Positions 1 to 9,095 of a stretch of DNA of 64,000 nt are shown piece by piece. Position 1 is the stretch's first letter; every line of letters begins with the position of its first letter. The notes under the pieces are model-generated. The model was not told the origin of the DNA. It made no database searches and saw nothing but the letters and a program-made list of their open reading frames with translations. Where the stretch lies: NCBI GenBank assembly GCA_030531205.1, contig JAUNOC010000002.1:62001-126000 (forward strand), read 5' to 3'. The DNA comes from Phascolarctobacterium sp. (GTDB lineage Bacteria > Bacillota > Negativicutes > Acidaminococcales > Acidaminococcaceae). A program made the translations under genes and the position numbers.

Positions 1-200
1 ATGCCATTGAAAGGGAATTACGTCTGACTGGTGACAGCGAGGTAACTTCTAATGCCATTGGTGAAAAGGTTATGCAGTATCTGGAAAAGACGGATCAAAT
101 AGCTTATGTGCGTTTCGCCAGTGTGTACCGTCAATTTGCAGATGTGAATAATTTTATGCAGGAAATTCAAAAAATGATGAAAAGGAATGAAAAAAAATAA
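1..200 (+). CDS. nrdR: Transcriptional repressor NrdR, C-terminal end (partial)
   Basis: The reading frame enters from the left edge (first full codon at base 3) and runs 66 codons to a TAA at 198-200. The peptide contains YVRFASVYRQF near its end, the signature of the ATP-cone domain of NrdR, which represses ribonucleotide reductase genes in response to (d)ATP. The N-terminal zinc ribbon lies outside the window. A strong hairpin terminator follows after 12 bases, so this is the last gene of its transcript. Identification from the motif is secure; the start is not visible. Confidence 0.9.
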   Translation, partial: AIERELRLTGDSEVTSNAIGEKVMQYLEKTDQIAYVRFASVYRQFADVNNFMQEIQKMMKRNEKK

Positions 201-212
201 AAGTAATTTTTC

Positions 213-240
213 TTACCGCCTGAGGGCGGTAATTTTTTTT
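213..240 (+). terminator. Rho-independent terminator after nrdR
   Basis: TTACCGCC, loop TGAG, then GGCGGTAA gives an 8-bp perfect stem followed by eight T residues. Confidence 0.9.
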
Positions 241-251
241 TGTATATTTTG

Positions 252-280
252 TTGTATATAAATTAATTCTGTGCTAAAAT
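252..280 (+). promoter_or_regulatory. Promoter of the asp23-amaP-nusB operon
   Basis: TTGTAT at 252-257 and TAAAAT at 275-280 are separated by 17 bp. The -10 is preceded by TGC, giving an extended -10 box. It lies directly after the nrdR terminator and about 40 bp before the first gene of the operon. Confidence 0.7.
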
Positions 281-319
281 ATAACATTATATAAATAAAT
301 ACATTTATAGGATGGGTAT

Positions 320-898
320 ATGGGGTTTAGAAAAAAGATTTTGTCCGCTGTCCGTAAGGTACAAAAAACCTTTAACGAAGAGGCGGGGACAAAGGAACAG
401 AATAAGAATTTGCCTGAAGTTGAGGATCAAGTTACAACTAAGGATGAAAATTTGAATGTTGTGACGGATAATACTCAGCAGCAGGATGTTGGCGACATTA
501 AGATTGCCACAGAAGTAATTTGTGTTGTTGCTTCTATGGCGGCTCTGGAAGTTCCCGGTGTGCTGGAAATGAGTGGCGGTCTGGTGGATGATGTGGCAAA
601 ACTTATGGGTAAGGAAAAAACATCCAAGGGTGTGCGAGTGGATTTTGAAGGAAAATTATTGCACTTAACTTTGTATCTGGTGGTTGAGTTTGGCTGTAAT
701 ATTCCTGAACTGGCACTAAATGTGCAGGAGCATGTAAAGTCACAGGTTGAGGTTATGGCAGGTTACGAAGTGCAATCTGTGGATGTGCATATAGAGAATG
801 TGAAGAAAAAAATGGAAAAGGAATTAGAAGATACAAAGGAAGTTGAAGAAGTGAAGAATTTGGAAGACACGGAGGAGGAAAAGCATGAATCTGATTGA
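320..898 (+). CDS. asp23: Asp23/Gls24 family envelope stress protein
   Basis: The 192-residue protein has a charged N-terminal extension (about residues 1-60), a central Asp23/Gls24 domain (about 60-165, starting IKIATEVICVVASMAALEVPG) and a very acidic tail. Asp23 proteins are abundant soluble envelope-stress proteins held at the membrane by AmaP, whose gene follows with a 14-base overlap. The acidic extensions at both ends are longer than in the plain approx. 120-170 residue family members. An AGGATGGG stretch precedes the ATG. Function is by family; no enzymatic role is expected. Confidence 0.88.
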   Translation: MGFRKKILSAVRKVQKTFNEEAGTKEQNKNLPEVEDQVTTKDENLNVVTDNTQQQDVGDIKIATEVICVVASMAALEVPGVLEMSGGLVDDVAKLMGKEKTSKGVRVDFEGKLLHLTLYLVVEFGCNIPELALNVQEHVKSQVEVMAGYEVQSVDVHIENVKKKMEKELEDTKEVEEVKNLEDTEEEKHESD

Positions 899-1400
899 CA
901 GGATTATTCTCACAATATATACGGCTTTTATGGCCTGTGTTTCAGCGGTAACTGTGCTTTGCAGTTTGGATTTAATTCCTCACAGATTTATTGCATCTGT
1001 TATTGCAGGAATTCCTGGCAACACTATGTACTGCGTGGGCGGTGTGATTTTGTTGCTGGTCAGTGTAAGATTATTGATTGCCAATGTTAGTCCCAGCAGC
1101 AGTTCCTTGCTTTTGAATGATTCTGAAAATGGCAGGGTTCAGGTTGGCATTAGCGCCATTGAGGATTATGCGGCGGCATTGGCGCAGGAAATATACGGGG
1201 TGTTTAATGTGAAGGCGATTGCGGAACGGAAGGATGAAAAAATTTCTATCCGCATTAATGCCAGTATTGAACCGGGCGTAGTGATTCCCTCTGCCAGTGA
1301 GGATGTGAAAAACAACGTGCGTGAGGGTTTGAAGAAAGCTACTGCCATTGAAGTTGACGGTGTGGAAATCTACTTCAAGCAGATTAAGGCACAGGAATAA
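885..1400 (+). CDS. amaP: Alkaline shock response membrane anchor AmaP
   Basis: This 171-residue protein has two N-terminal hydrophobic segments (about residues 6-28 and 47-66) followed by a soluble domain resembling a degenerate Asp23 fold. It fits AmaP, the membrane anchor that recruits Asp23. The start codon has a strong GGAGGAGG site 7 bases upstream and overlaps the end of asp23. The order asp23, amaP, DUF2273, nusB is the usual Firmicute arrangement, which supports the assignment. Confidence 0.85.
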   Translation: MNLIDRIILTIYTAFMACVSAVTVLCSLDLIPHRFIASVIAGIPGNTMYCVGGVILLLVSVRLLIANVSPSSSSLLLNDSENGRVQVGISAIEDYAAALAQEIYGVFNVKAIAERKDEKISIRINASIEPGVVIPSASEDVKNNVREGLKKATAIEVDGVEIYFKQIKAQE

Positions 1401-1411
1401 GGAGGCGGAAG

Positions 1412-1639
1412 ATGTTTAATCAGATTTTAGCTGATTTGTGGAATAATTTTCGTGGTCGCCTTATTTGTTCATTGTTTGGGGCTTTCACAGGATTTATGTT
1501 CATTTGGTTGGGGGTATTGCAGACCCTGTTTTTACTTTTCTGTATTGGGTTTGGTTTCTTTTTGGGAAACAAACTTGATAAAAAGGAAGATTTGTTGGAA
1601 TGGTTGGATAGGTTGTTGCCGGCGGGTTATCACAGATGA
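1412..1639 (+). CDS. DUF2273 small membrane protein
   Basis: The 75-residue protein has two closely spaced hydrophobic segments (about 15-33 and 35-52) joined by a short turn, then a charged tail (KLDKKEDLLEWLDRLLP). Size, topology and position between amaP and nusB match DUF2273 proteins, assumed to belong to the Asp23/AmaP membrane complex. GGAGG lies 8 bases before the ATG. The stop overlaps the nusB start as ATGA, so translation is probably coupled. Confidence 0.82.
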   Translation: MFNQILADLWNNFRGRLICSLFGAFTGFMFIWLGVLQTLFLLFCIGFGFFLGNKLDKKEDLLEWLDRLLPAGYHR

Positions 1640-2064
1640 GAAGATTAGCAAGGGAATTGGCGTTGCAAGCACTTTTTCAAATTGAGTTTTCTCAAAAAGT
1701 TACTTTGGATTTGGCTTTAGATTGTGCTTTGGCAGCAGAACATAATAATAAAATCAATAAAAAACAAGAGGCAGATGTACTTGATTATGCCAAAATTTTG
1801 GTGGCAGGTGTAAAAGAACATTGTTCGGAAATTGATCAGATTATTTCTGTAGCATTGGAAAATTGGCGCATGGAACGGTTGGGAAATGCTGAGAAAATGA
1901 TTTTACGCCTGGCTGTTTATGAAATACAATTTGCTGTTGAAAAAGTACCTGCAGGAGTTGCGGTCAATGAGGCAGTAGAACTGGCTAAGATTTATGGTGA
2001 TGATGCGGCATCTAAATTTGTTAATGGAGTTTTAGGCAAAATTGTCAGGGCGGCAGGTCAGTAA
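1636..2064 (+). CDS. nusB: Transcription antitermination factor NusB
   Basis: The 142-residue all-helical protein begins MRRLARELALQALFQIEF, the RNA-binding N-terminus of NusB, and contains the conserved PAGVAVNEAVELAK...FVNGVLGKI block near the C-terminus. NusB pairs with S10 (NusE) on boxA RNA for rRNA antitermination. It overlaps the preceding gene by four bases and is followed two bases later by the TsaD-like gene. Confidence 0.95.
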   Translation: MRRLARELALQALFQIEFSQKVTLDLALDCALAAEHNNKINKKQEADVLDYAKILVAGVKEHCSEIDQIISVALENWRMERLGNAEKMILRLAVYEIQFAVEKVPAGVAVNEAVELAKIYGDDAASKFVNGVLGKIVRAAGQ

Positions 2065-2066
2065 AA

Positions 2067-2999
2067 GTGAAGGTCTATTTAGGTATTGATACCAGTTGCT
2101 ATACCACAAGTGTTGCGCTTTTGGACGAGCAGGGCAATTTAGTTGCGGATGAGCGGCGTATCCTAAAAGTTAAGCAGGAAGAATGTGGCTTGCAACAGAG
2201 CGAAATGGTGTATCAGCATGTGCGTGCTTTGCCGGACTTGTTGGAGAAAGCACTGGTGCCGTATTACGAAATTGTGGGTATCGGTGTCAGCGAAAGACCA
2301 AGAACTTTGGCAGACAGTTATATGCCGGCTTTCTTGGTTGGGTTAGGTACAGCAAAAACTTTGGCGCAAGCATTGCAAGTAAAATTGCATTTGCAAAGTC
2401 ATCAGGAAAATCATCTTTTGGCAGGGCTTTGGTCCGCAAAAGATTTTAAAAGTGACAGTTTTATTATGCTTCACGCATCGGGCGGCACGACGGATGTGCT
2501 GTTGGTGGAGAGCAAAGGAAAAAATTATTCTTTAACACAAATTGGTGGCAGCATTGATTTACATGCTGGTCAGTTTATTGACAGAGTGGGTGTGGCATTG
2601 GGATTGCAGTTCCCGGCAGGGGCGGCTTTGGAAAAATTAGCAGAGGATGCTCAGGCACCAGTCACTTTGCCCGTAAGTGTGAAAGATAACACTTGTTCTT
2701 TAAGCGGGCCTGCTACTCACGCCTTACGGCTCTTGGAAAAGGGCGAGGATAAATGCGGCATGGCTTTGGGTGTGGAAGAATGTTTGGGTAAGACATTTGG
2801 CAAAATGTTGGTGAACACGGCTAAAAGTAAAGATGTTCAGGATGTACTTTTAGTCGGTGGTGTAAGTGCCAATAATTATATTTGTGAGATTTGTAAAAAT
2901 ATTTTGGCAAAACAGGGAATTGGTTTTCATCGGGCAGAGGCAAAATACAGTTCCGACGGGGCTGTAGGTAATGCTTATGGGGCATTGAGGAATGCTTAA
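2067..2999 (+). CDS. TsaD/Kae1-like ASKHA protein (paralog of unknown substrate)
   Basis: This 310-residue protein starts with GTG two bases after nusB. It has the ASKHA fold marks of the Kae1/TsaD family: GIDTSCYTTSVAL at the N-terminus, HQENH at about residue 112 (matching the metal-binding HxxxH of TsaD), ASGGTTDVLLVE, SLSGPATHA and LLVGGVSANN. It lacks the canonical TSCDET start of true TsaD and is shorter, so it is probably a paralog rather than the t6A enzyme. In many Firmicutes this slot holds xseA-xseB; here it sits directly between nusB and ispA. Confidence 0.75.
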   Translation: MKVYLGIDTSCYTTSVALLDEQGNLVADERRILKVKQEECGLQQSEMVYQHVRALPDLLEKALVPYYEIVGIGVSERPRTLADSYMPAFLVGLGTAKTLAQALQVKLHLQSHQENHLLAGLWSAKDFKSDSFIMLHASGGTTDVLLVESKGKNYSLTQIGGSIDLHAGQFIDRVGVALGLQFPAGAALEKLAEDAQAPVTLPVSVKDNTCSLSGPATHALRLLEKGEDKCGMALGVEECLGKTFGKMLVNTAKSKDVQDVLLVGGVSANNYICEICKNILAKQGIGFHRAEAKYSSDGAVGNAYGALRNA

Positions 3000-3000
3000 A

Positions 3001-3876
3001 ATGGATTTTAAAGAATATTATGCAAAACAACTGAAATTGGTGGAAAATTATTTGGATCAACGGACTAAGAAAAAAGGTATCAGCCGTGTGGATGATGCTA
3101 TGCTTTACAGTTTGCAGGCAGGGGGAAAAAGGATAAGACCCATTCTTTTAATGGCTACAACGGAGGCACTTGGAGTCAAGGGATATAATTATTTGCCAGT
3201 GGCCTGCGGTCTGGAAATGATACACACCTATTCTTTAATTCATGATGATTTGCCCTGTATGGATGATGATGATCTGCGTCGTGGCAAACCTACTAATCAT
3301 AAAGTTTTTGGTGAAGCAATGGCGGTGTTGGCAGGGGACGGACTTTTAACTTTGGCCTTTGAAGTAATGCTGGAACAGAAAAATGTTGATGGTGCAGTTT
3401 TAGTTGATGCAGTACGGGAAATTGCAATGTGTGCCGGTAATTTTGGTATGGTAGGCGGTCAGGCATTGGATTTGGATGCGGAAGGAAAAAGTATTTCTGC
3501 GGAAGAATTGCGAAAACTTCATTCTGCTAAAACTGGTGCTTTATTTATCGGCGCTGTGCGTGCAGGGGCACGTCTGGCCGGTGCTAAGGATGCAGAACTT
3601 TTAGCATTAACGAAATTTGCGGATTTATTAGGTTTGGCTTTTCAAATTACGGATGATGTGCTGGATGTGGAGGGTGACACGGTGGCATTGGGGAAAAATG
3701 TTGGCAGTGATGAGAAAAATAAGAAAACCACTTATGTCACTCTTTATGGTTTGGAAGCGGCCAAGGAATTGGGAAAGAAGACCATTGCAGAGGCACTGGA
3801 GTGTTTGGAAATATTTGGTGAAAGGGCGGATGCCTTGCGCGGTATTGCCAGTATGATTACGGAGAGAAAGAATTAA
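3001..3876 (+). CDS. ispA: Farnesyl/geranyl diphosphate synthase (polyprenyl synthetase)
   Basis: This short-chain prenyltransferase has the first aspartate-rich motif as DDLPCMDDDDLRRGKPTNH and the second as FQITDDVLDVEGD, the Mg-diphosphate binding sites that condense IPP with DMAPP/GPP. An ATG at 2992 is in frame, but the only ribosome site (GAGG, 2987-2990) is spaced correctly for the ATG at 3001. The reading frame overlaps the TsaD-like gene if 2992 is used. It is adjacent to dxs, so two steps of isoprenoid supply are co-transcribed. Confidence 0.92.
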   Translation: MDFKEYYAKQLKLVENYLDQRTKKKGISRVDDAMLYSLQAGGKRIRPILLMATTEALGVKGYNYLPVACGLEMIHTYSLIHDDLPCMDDDDLRRGKPTNHKVFGEAMAVLAGDGLLTLAFEVMLEQKNVDGAVLVDAVREIAMCAGNFGMVGGQALDLDAEGKSISAEELRKLHSAKTGALFIGAVRAGARLAGAKDAELLALTKFADLLGLAFQITDDVLDVEGDTVALGKNVGSDEKNKKTTYVTLYGLEAAKELGKKTIAEALECLEIFGERADALRGIASMITERKN

Positions 3877-5750
3877 TGAGTGAGAATATTCTTGCGGGGA
3901 TTGATTCTCCGGAGGATGTTAAGAAATTAAATACGAAAGAACTTAAGCAACTGGCGCAGGAATTACGCCAATACATTATTGAGGTTGTAAGCAAAAACGG
4001 AGGACATCTGGCTCCCAGTTTGGGGGTGGTGGAGCTGACATTGGCTTTGCACAGGGTGTTTTCCACGCCTAAAGATAAAATTATTTTTGATGTGGGACAT
4101 CAAAGTTATGTGCATAAAATTATTACGGGGCGAAGGGAAAAATTTAAAATCCTGCGCCAATATGGGGGCTTAAGCGGTTTTCCTAAACGGACGGAATCGG
4201 AACACGACGCTTTTGGCACAGGACACAGTTCTACCAGTATTTCTGCGGCCTTAGGCATGGCGGTAGGACGTGATTTGCACAAGGAGGATGGTCATGTGGT
4301 GGCTGTCATTGGTGATGGTGCCATGACTGGGGGATTGGCTTTTGAAGGGCTGAATGATGCGGGCATTGCCAATAAAAATCTTATTGTTATTTTGAATGAT
4401 AACGAAATGAGTATTGACAAAAATGTTGGTGCTATGAGCGAATATCTCAGTGCTTTGCGTACTGGTGAGGTATATAATTCTGTTAAAGATACGCTTGCTA
4501 AACTTTTGAAAAGTATGGATGTGGGGGATGACCTTCTGCATTTTGTAAAGCGTTTGAAGGGCAGTGTAAAATATTTGATTGTGCCTAATTCCCTTTTTGA
4601 AGAATTAGGTTACACCTATTTAGGGCCTGTGGACGGACATGATATTAATACTTTGACGGATGTGTTGGAAGGGGCAAAAAAATTACATGGACCTGTGTTA
4701 ATTCATGTGCTGACCAAGAAGGGTAAGGGTTATGAACCGGCGGAAAAAAATCCTAACAGTTTTCACGGTACAGGACCTTTTGAAATTGCTACGGGGAAGA
4801 AAATTGTGGCAGAAAATGCTGTGCCATCTTATACAGAAGTTTTTGGCAAGGCATTGGTGGCTGAAGGAAAAGCGAATTCTGAAATTGTGACCATTACAGC
4901 GGCTATGCCGGAGGGTACGGGCTTAAATTATTTTGCCCAAGCATTGCCTGACAGATATTTTGATGTGGGCATTGCGGAGCAACATGCAGTAACTATGGCG
5001 GCCGGAATGGCTGCGAATGGTTTAAGACCAGTTGTGGCTGTATATAGTAGTTTCTTGCAAAGGGCTTATGATAATGTTTTACATGATGTATGTTTGCAAA
5101 ATCTCCCTGTGATTTTTTGTTTGGACAGGTCGGGATTAGTTGGTGACGACGGCTCTACCCATCACGGAGTTTTTGATCTTAGTTTTTTACGGAATATTCC
5201 GAATCTAAAAATATTGTCGCCTAAAGATGAAAATGAACTGGTGAGCATGTTGCACAGTGCGATTGTGTGGAAATGTCCTGTGGCTATCCGTTATCCTCGT
5301 GGCAGTGGTGTGGGTGTGCCAGTTGAGAAACCGCAACTTCTACTTTATGGTAAAGCGGAAGAATTACGTCAGGGTGAAAAACTTTGCCTGTGGGCGATTG
5401 GCAGTATGGTACAGACCGCATTGCAGGTGGCGGATGAATTGCAAGCCGAAGGTATGAATGTGGGTGTGGTAAATATGCGTTGTGCCAAACCTCTTGATGA
5501 AATGTTGCTTTTGAGTCATGCTCAAAAATACTCTCATATCGTGACCTTGGAAGAGGGAGTATTAAGCGGTGGCGTTGGCAGTGCTGTTTTGGAATGTTTG
5601 AATAAAAATGGAATGCTCGCAAATTGTCAGGTGCTGAATTTGGGAATTGGTGATGAATTTGTGCCTCACGGGGCAAAAAATATTTTGCTAAAGAATTTAC
5701 AGTTGGACAGTGAAAGCATTGTACAAAGGATTAGGAATTGGCTAAAATAA
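3876..5750 (+). CDS. dxs: 1-deoxy-D-xylulose-5-phosphate synthase
   Basis: The 624-residue thiamin-diphosphate enzyme condenses pyruvate and glyceraldehyde 3-phosphate in the first step of the MEP pathway. Visible marks are HLAPSLGVVELTLALH, GHSSTSISAALGMA, the ThDP motif GDGAMTGGLAFEGLND...ILNDNEMSI, and the transketolase pyrimidine domain with DVGIAEQHAVTMAAG. The length is normal. The ATG shares one base with the ispA stop (TAATG), which indicates coupled translation. The C-terminal transketolase domain is intact. Confidence 0.96.
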   Translation: MSENILAGIDSPEDVKKLNTKELKQLAQELRQYIIEVVSKNGGHLAPSLGVVELTLALHRVFSTPKDKIIFDVGHQSYVHKIITGRREKFKILRQYGGLSGFPKRTESEHDAFGTGHSSTSISAALGMAVGRDLHKEDGHVVAVIGDGAMTGGLAFEGLNDAGIANKNLIVILNDNEMSIDKNVGAMSEYLSALRTGEVYNSVKDTLAKLLKSMDVGDDLLHFVKRLKGSVKYLIVPNSLFEELGYTYLGPVDGHDINTLTDVLEGAKKLHGPVLIHVLTKKGKGYEPAEKNPNSFHGTGPFEIATGKKIVAENAVPSYTEVFGKALVAEGKANSEIVTITAAMPEGTGLNYFAQALPDRYFDVGIAEQHAVTMAAGMAANGLRPVVAVYSSFLQRAYDNVLHDVCLQNLPVIFCLDRSGLVGDDGSTHHGVFDLSFLRNIPNLKILSPKDENELVSMLHSAIVWKCPVAIRYPRGSGVGVPVEKPQLLLYGKAEELRQGEKLCLWAIGSMVQTALQVADELQAEGMNVGVVNMRCAKPLDEMLLLSHAQKYSHIVTLEEGVLSGGVGSAVLECLNKNGMLANCQVLNLGIGDEFVPHGAKNILLKNLQLDSESIVQRIRNWLK

Positions 5751-6532
5751 GATTGGATGTTCTTCTGGTGAACAGAGGACTTTTTGAAACCCGTTCCCGG
5801 GCCCAGGCAGAGATTATGGCAGGGAATGTGCTGGTAGATGAAGTGAAAATAGACAAGCCGGGTACGCCTACGAAAGAGGATGTAACCATCAGAATTTTGG
5901 GAAGTAAGATTCCTTATGTGAGCCGGGGTGGTTTGAAATTAGCGAAAGCGCTTGAGGTTTTTCCCATCAGCGTACAGGATAAGGTTGTGGCGGATATTGG
6001 TGCTTCTACAGGTGGCTTTACGGATTGTGCCTTGCAGAATGGTGCCCAAAAAGTTTTTGCAGTGGATGTGGGCTATGGACAGTTGGCATGGAAACTTCGT
6101 CAGGATGCACGGGTGGTGAATTTGGAAAGAACCAATGTGCGTTTTCTGAAACCGGAAGATTTGGGGGAACTGGTGGATGCGGCTACCATTGATGTGGCAT
6201 TTATTTCTTTAGGTTTAGTTTTGCCCGCAGTTTGGCAAATTGTAAAAGACAATGGTTTTGTTATTGCCCTCATAAAACCTCAGTTTGAGGCGGGAAAGGA
6301 AAATGTGGGTAAGAACGGCGTGGTGAAGGATGCTGCCGTGCATATTCAGGTTATAGAAAAGGTTATTGCCCAATCCAGAGATTTTGGTTTTTCAGTTCAG
6401 GGTTTGGATTTCAGCCCTATTAAAGGGCCTGAGGGAAATATTGAATATCTGCTCTACTTGGATAAGAGCGGGCAGGATAATTTTGCAGACGGTGAAACGG
6501 AAAAAATTGTGGAGAAAAGTCATCAGCTATGA
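5738..6532 (+). CDS. tlyA: TlyA family rRNA 2'-O-methyltransferase
   Basis: The 264-residue protein has an N-terminal S4 RNA-binding domain (RLDVLLVNRGLFETRSRAQA) and an FtsJ-like Rossmann methyltransferase with VADIGASTGGFTDCALQNGA as the SAM-binding loop. TlyA enzymes methylate ribose in rRNA. The start is a TTG lying inside the last codons of dxs, with AAAGGA about nine bases upstream; the S4 domain begins straight after it and there is no closer ATG. It is followed by nadK with an ATGA-type overlap. Confidence 0.9.
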   Translation: MAKIRLDVLLVNRGLFETRSRAQAEIMAGNVLVDEVKIDKPGTPTKEDVTIRILGSKIPYVSRGGLKLAKALEVFPISVQDKVVADIGASTGGFTDCALQNGAQKVFAVDVGYGQLAWKLRQDARVVNLERTNVRFLKPEDLGELVDAATIDVAFISLGLVLPAVWQIVKDNGFVIALIKPQFEAGKENVGKNGVVKDAAVHIQVIEKVIAQSRDFGFSVQGLDFSPIKGPEGNIEYLLYLDKSGQDNFADGETEKIVEKSHQL

Positions 6533-7380
6533 TTAAGAAAATTGGTATTTATCCCAACTTGAGAAAAGAAGTGGTTGTTAAGCAACTGGAGCATATTGTT
6601 ACTTTGGTGAAGGAGGCAGGTTTAGTGCCATATCTTCCCGAAGATGTTGCTGCCAAGTATGAGTGTCAGTCCTATGTGCCCGGAAACGAGGAAAGTTTGC
6701 GTCAGGTTGATGTTTTTATGTCTTTGGGCGGTGATGGGACTCTGCTCAGAATGGCAGATTTATTGGTGCGTATCAATATGCCGGCCTTCGGGGTGAATTT
6801 CGGGCATTTGGGTTTTTTGGCAGAGGTGGAAACACACGAATTGCCCAGTGCTTTGAAAATGATTGGGCAGGATTTTTACACGGTGGAAAATCGTTCTATG
6901 TTGAAGACCATGGTGTTACAGAACGGTAAAGAAATTAACAAGGCACATGCTTTGAATGATATTGTTGTGTCTAAAGCCAAGATTTCTAAGATGGCTCATT
7001 ACTTCATAGAGGTGAATGGAAAACAGGCCGCCTCCATTGCGGCGGATGGAATTATTGTAGCGACAGCCACAGGTTCTACGGCTTATTCTTTAAGTGCCGG
7101 CGGACCTTTGGTACATCCGGATGTGGATGCTATGGTGATTACCCCAATTTGTCCTCATTCAATTTCCAACCGTCCTTTGGTAATCCCGATGGATTCTATG
7201 GTAGAAATTTCAACGGAAAGAGATAGGGAACAGTTAATTTTGCAGGCGGACGGAAAAATATTAGGTCCCATTGAGGATGACTGTGTTGTGAAAATAATCA
7301 AGAGTAATTATAAAATGCAATTATTGCGGGTAACTACAGAAGATTATTACGATAATTTGCAGGAAAAACTGATGCGATAA
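6529..7380 (+). CDS. nadK: NAD kinase
   Basis: This 283-residue ATP-NAD kinase makes NADP. It has the GGDGTLLR motif at about residue 65, NFGHLGFLAE, the substrate loop NDIVVSK, and the conserved ATATGSTAYSLSAGGP block. Length and order (tlyA-nadK-recN) are typical of Firmicutes, although the arginine repressor gene that often lies between nadK and recN is absent here. Confidence 0.95.
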   Translation: MIKKIGIYPNLRKEVVVKQLEHIVTLVKEAGLVPYLPEDVAAKYECQSYVPGNEESLRQVDVFMSLGGDGTLLRMADLLVRINMPAFGVNFGHLGFLAEVETHELPSALKMIGQDFYTVENRSMLKTMVLQNGKEINKAHALNDIVVSKAKISKMAHYFIEVNGKQAASIAADGIIVATATGSTAYSLSAGGPLVHPDVDAMVITPICPHSISNRPLVIPMDSMVEISTERDREQLILQADGKILGPIEDDCVVKIIKSNYKMQLLRVTTEDYYDNLQEKLMR

Positions 7381-9095
7381 TGTTAGACACTTTGCATGTG
7401 CACAATTTTGCACTTCTGGAAGATGTTAAGGTTGATTTCACAAAGGGCTTTAATGTTTTCACGGGAGAGACAGGTGCGGGGAAATCCATATTGATTGATG
7501 CCTTGAGCGTGGTACTGGGAGGAAGAGCCAGTACGGATTTTGTGCGGGCAGATACGGACGGGTTTTGGGTGCAGGCGGTCTTTTCTTGTGATGGTAATGA
7601 AGAATTAAATGCAATTTTGGCAGAACAGGGCATTGAGCAGGAAGACAGTTTGTTTTTGAAACGGATGGTGTCTGCCAACGGCAAATCCAAGGCCAGTATT
7701 AACGGGGTGCAGGTGCCGTTGCAGGTGCTACGTCAGGTGGGTGCAATTTTAGTTGATATTCATGGTCAGCATGAAAACCAGTTGCTTTTGCAGGAAGATG
7801 CCGCCCGGATGCTTACGGATAAATTCGGTGAGCAGGAACTGGCATCTTTGTTGGAAAATTACGAGACGGATTATGAAACATATACAGCGCTTGTACGTAA
7901 GGTTAAAGAATTGCAGGCGGCGAATAATGACAGGGAACATCTTTTAGAGTTGTACCAGCATATTCAGGAAGAAATTGCGGCGGCGGAATTGCGTCCTGGA
8001 GAAGAGTACGAACTGAAAAGGGAAGCAACACTGATGCAGCATGGGGAAAAAATTGCTAAGAATGTGAATACGGCATATAACATTCTTGATGGTGAAAGCA
8101 GTGTACTTAGCATTTTGGCTGATGCCAAAAATCAGTTGGCGGAAGTGTGTGAATATGACGGAAGGTTGCAGGAATTATTTAACAGTTTGGAGTCCGCGTG
8201 GATTAACATTGATGAGTGCCGCTCGGAATTAGGTGATTATGCGGAGCAGATTGATTTTAATGAGGACAGGTTTAACGAAATCCAAAACCGTTTGGATTTG
8301 TTCTATTCTTTGGAGAAAAAGTATGGTAGCACCATTGAGGAAGTAATTGCCTATGGCGAAGAAATCAGCCGGAAGTATGAGGACTTGGAAAAGATTAGCG
8401 AAACCATTGCCAGAGCAGAGCAGGAATTACGGATGGCGGAAGACAAATTAGCCGTTACTGCCGCCAAACTGAGTAAGGCAAGGAAAAAGGTCGCTAAAGA
8501 ACTGACTGCCACTATAACAACGCATATTAGGGATTTGGCAATGCCGGAGGGCAGGGTGGAAATTGCTTTCGGTGAAAGTGAAAACTTCACGAAGTATGGC
8601 AAGGATGTAATGACTGTTCTTTTCAGTGCTAATAAGGGTGAACCACTTTTGGAACTGGTGAAGGTTGCCAGTGGCGGTGAACTGAGCCGTTTGGCTTTGG
8701 CGGTGAAAACCGTAATGTTGGGTAAGGAAAAAGTATCCTGCATGGTTTTTGATGAAATTGATTCCGGGGTGGGAGGTGTAACTGCAGAGCGGATGGCGGA
8801 AAAAATTGCCATGCTTTCCCAAACAGGACAAGTGCTCTGCATTACCCATTTGCCGCAGATTGCCGCTTTTGCTGACAGGCATATTTACATTCAAAAAATG
8901 GTGGCAAAGGAACGCACTATTACTAAACTGGATGTGCTTTTGGAAGCAGGCAGGGTGGAAGAATTAGTCAGAATGGCTGCGGGTTCCAATAAGACCATGG
9001 CGGCTATACAGACAGCGGAAGAAATGCTGAAAAAGGCAAGAGGATTCAAGAACAATATTAAGGAAAATGCAGGAAAGCCGAAAGCAAAAAAATGA
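7380..9095 (+). CDS. recN: DNA repair protein RecN
   Basis: The 571-residue SMC-like ATPase acts in double-strand break repair. It has Walker A GETGAGKSILIDAL near the N-terminus, a coiled-coil middle (about 150-380), the ABC signature ASGGELSRLALAVK and Walker B MVFDEIDSGVGG. The ATG overlaps the nadK stop by one base. Length is normal for the family and both nucleotide-binding halves are complete. Confidence 0.95.
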   Translation: MLDTLHVHNFALLEDVKVDFTKGFNVFTGETGAGKSILIDALSVVLGGRASTDFVRADTDGFWVQAVFSCDGNEELNAILAEQGIEQEDSLFLKRMVSANGKSKASINGVQVPLQVLRQVGAILVDIHGQHENQLLLQEDAARMLTDKFGEQELASLLENYETDYETYTALVRKVKELQAANNDREHLLELYQHIQEEIAAAELRPGEEYELKREATLMQHGEKIAKNVNTAYNILDGESSVLSILADAKNQLAEVCEYDGRLQELFNSLESAWINIDECRSELGDYAEQIDFNEDRFNEIQNRLDLFYSLEKKYGSTIEEVIAYGEEISRKYEDLEKISETIARAEQELRMAEDKLAVTAAKLSKARKKVAKELTATITTHIRDLAMPEGRVEIAFGESENFTKYGKDVMTVLFSANKGEPLLELVKVASGGELSRLALAVKTVMLGKEKVSCMVFDEIDSGVGGVTAERMAEKIAMLSQTGQVLCITHLPQIAAFADRHIYIQKMVAKERTITKLDVLLEAGRVEELVRMAAGSNKTMAAIQTAEEMLKKARGFKNNIKENAGKPKAKK

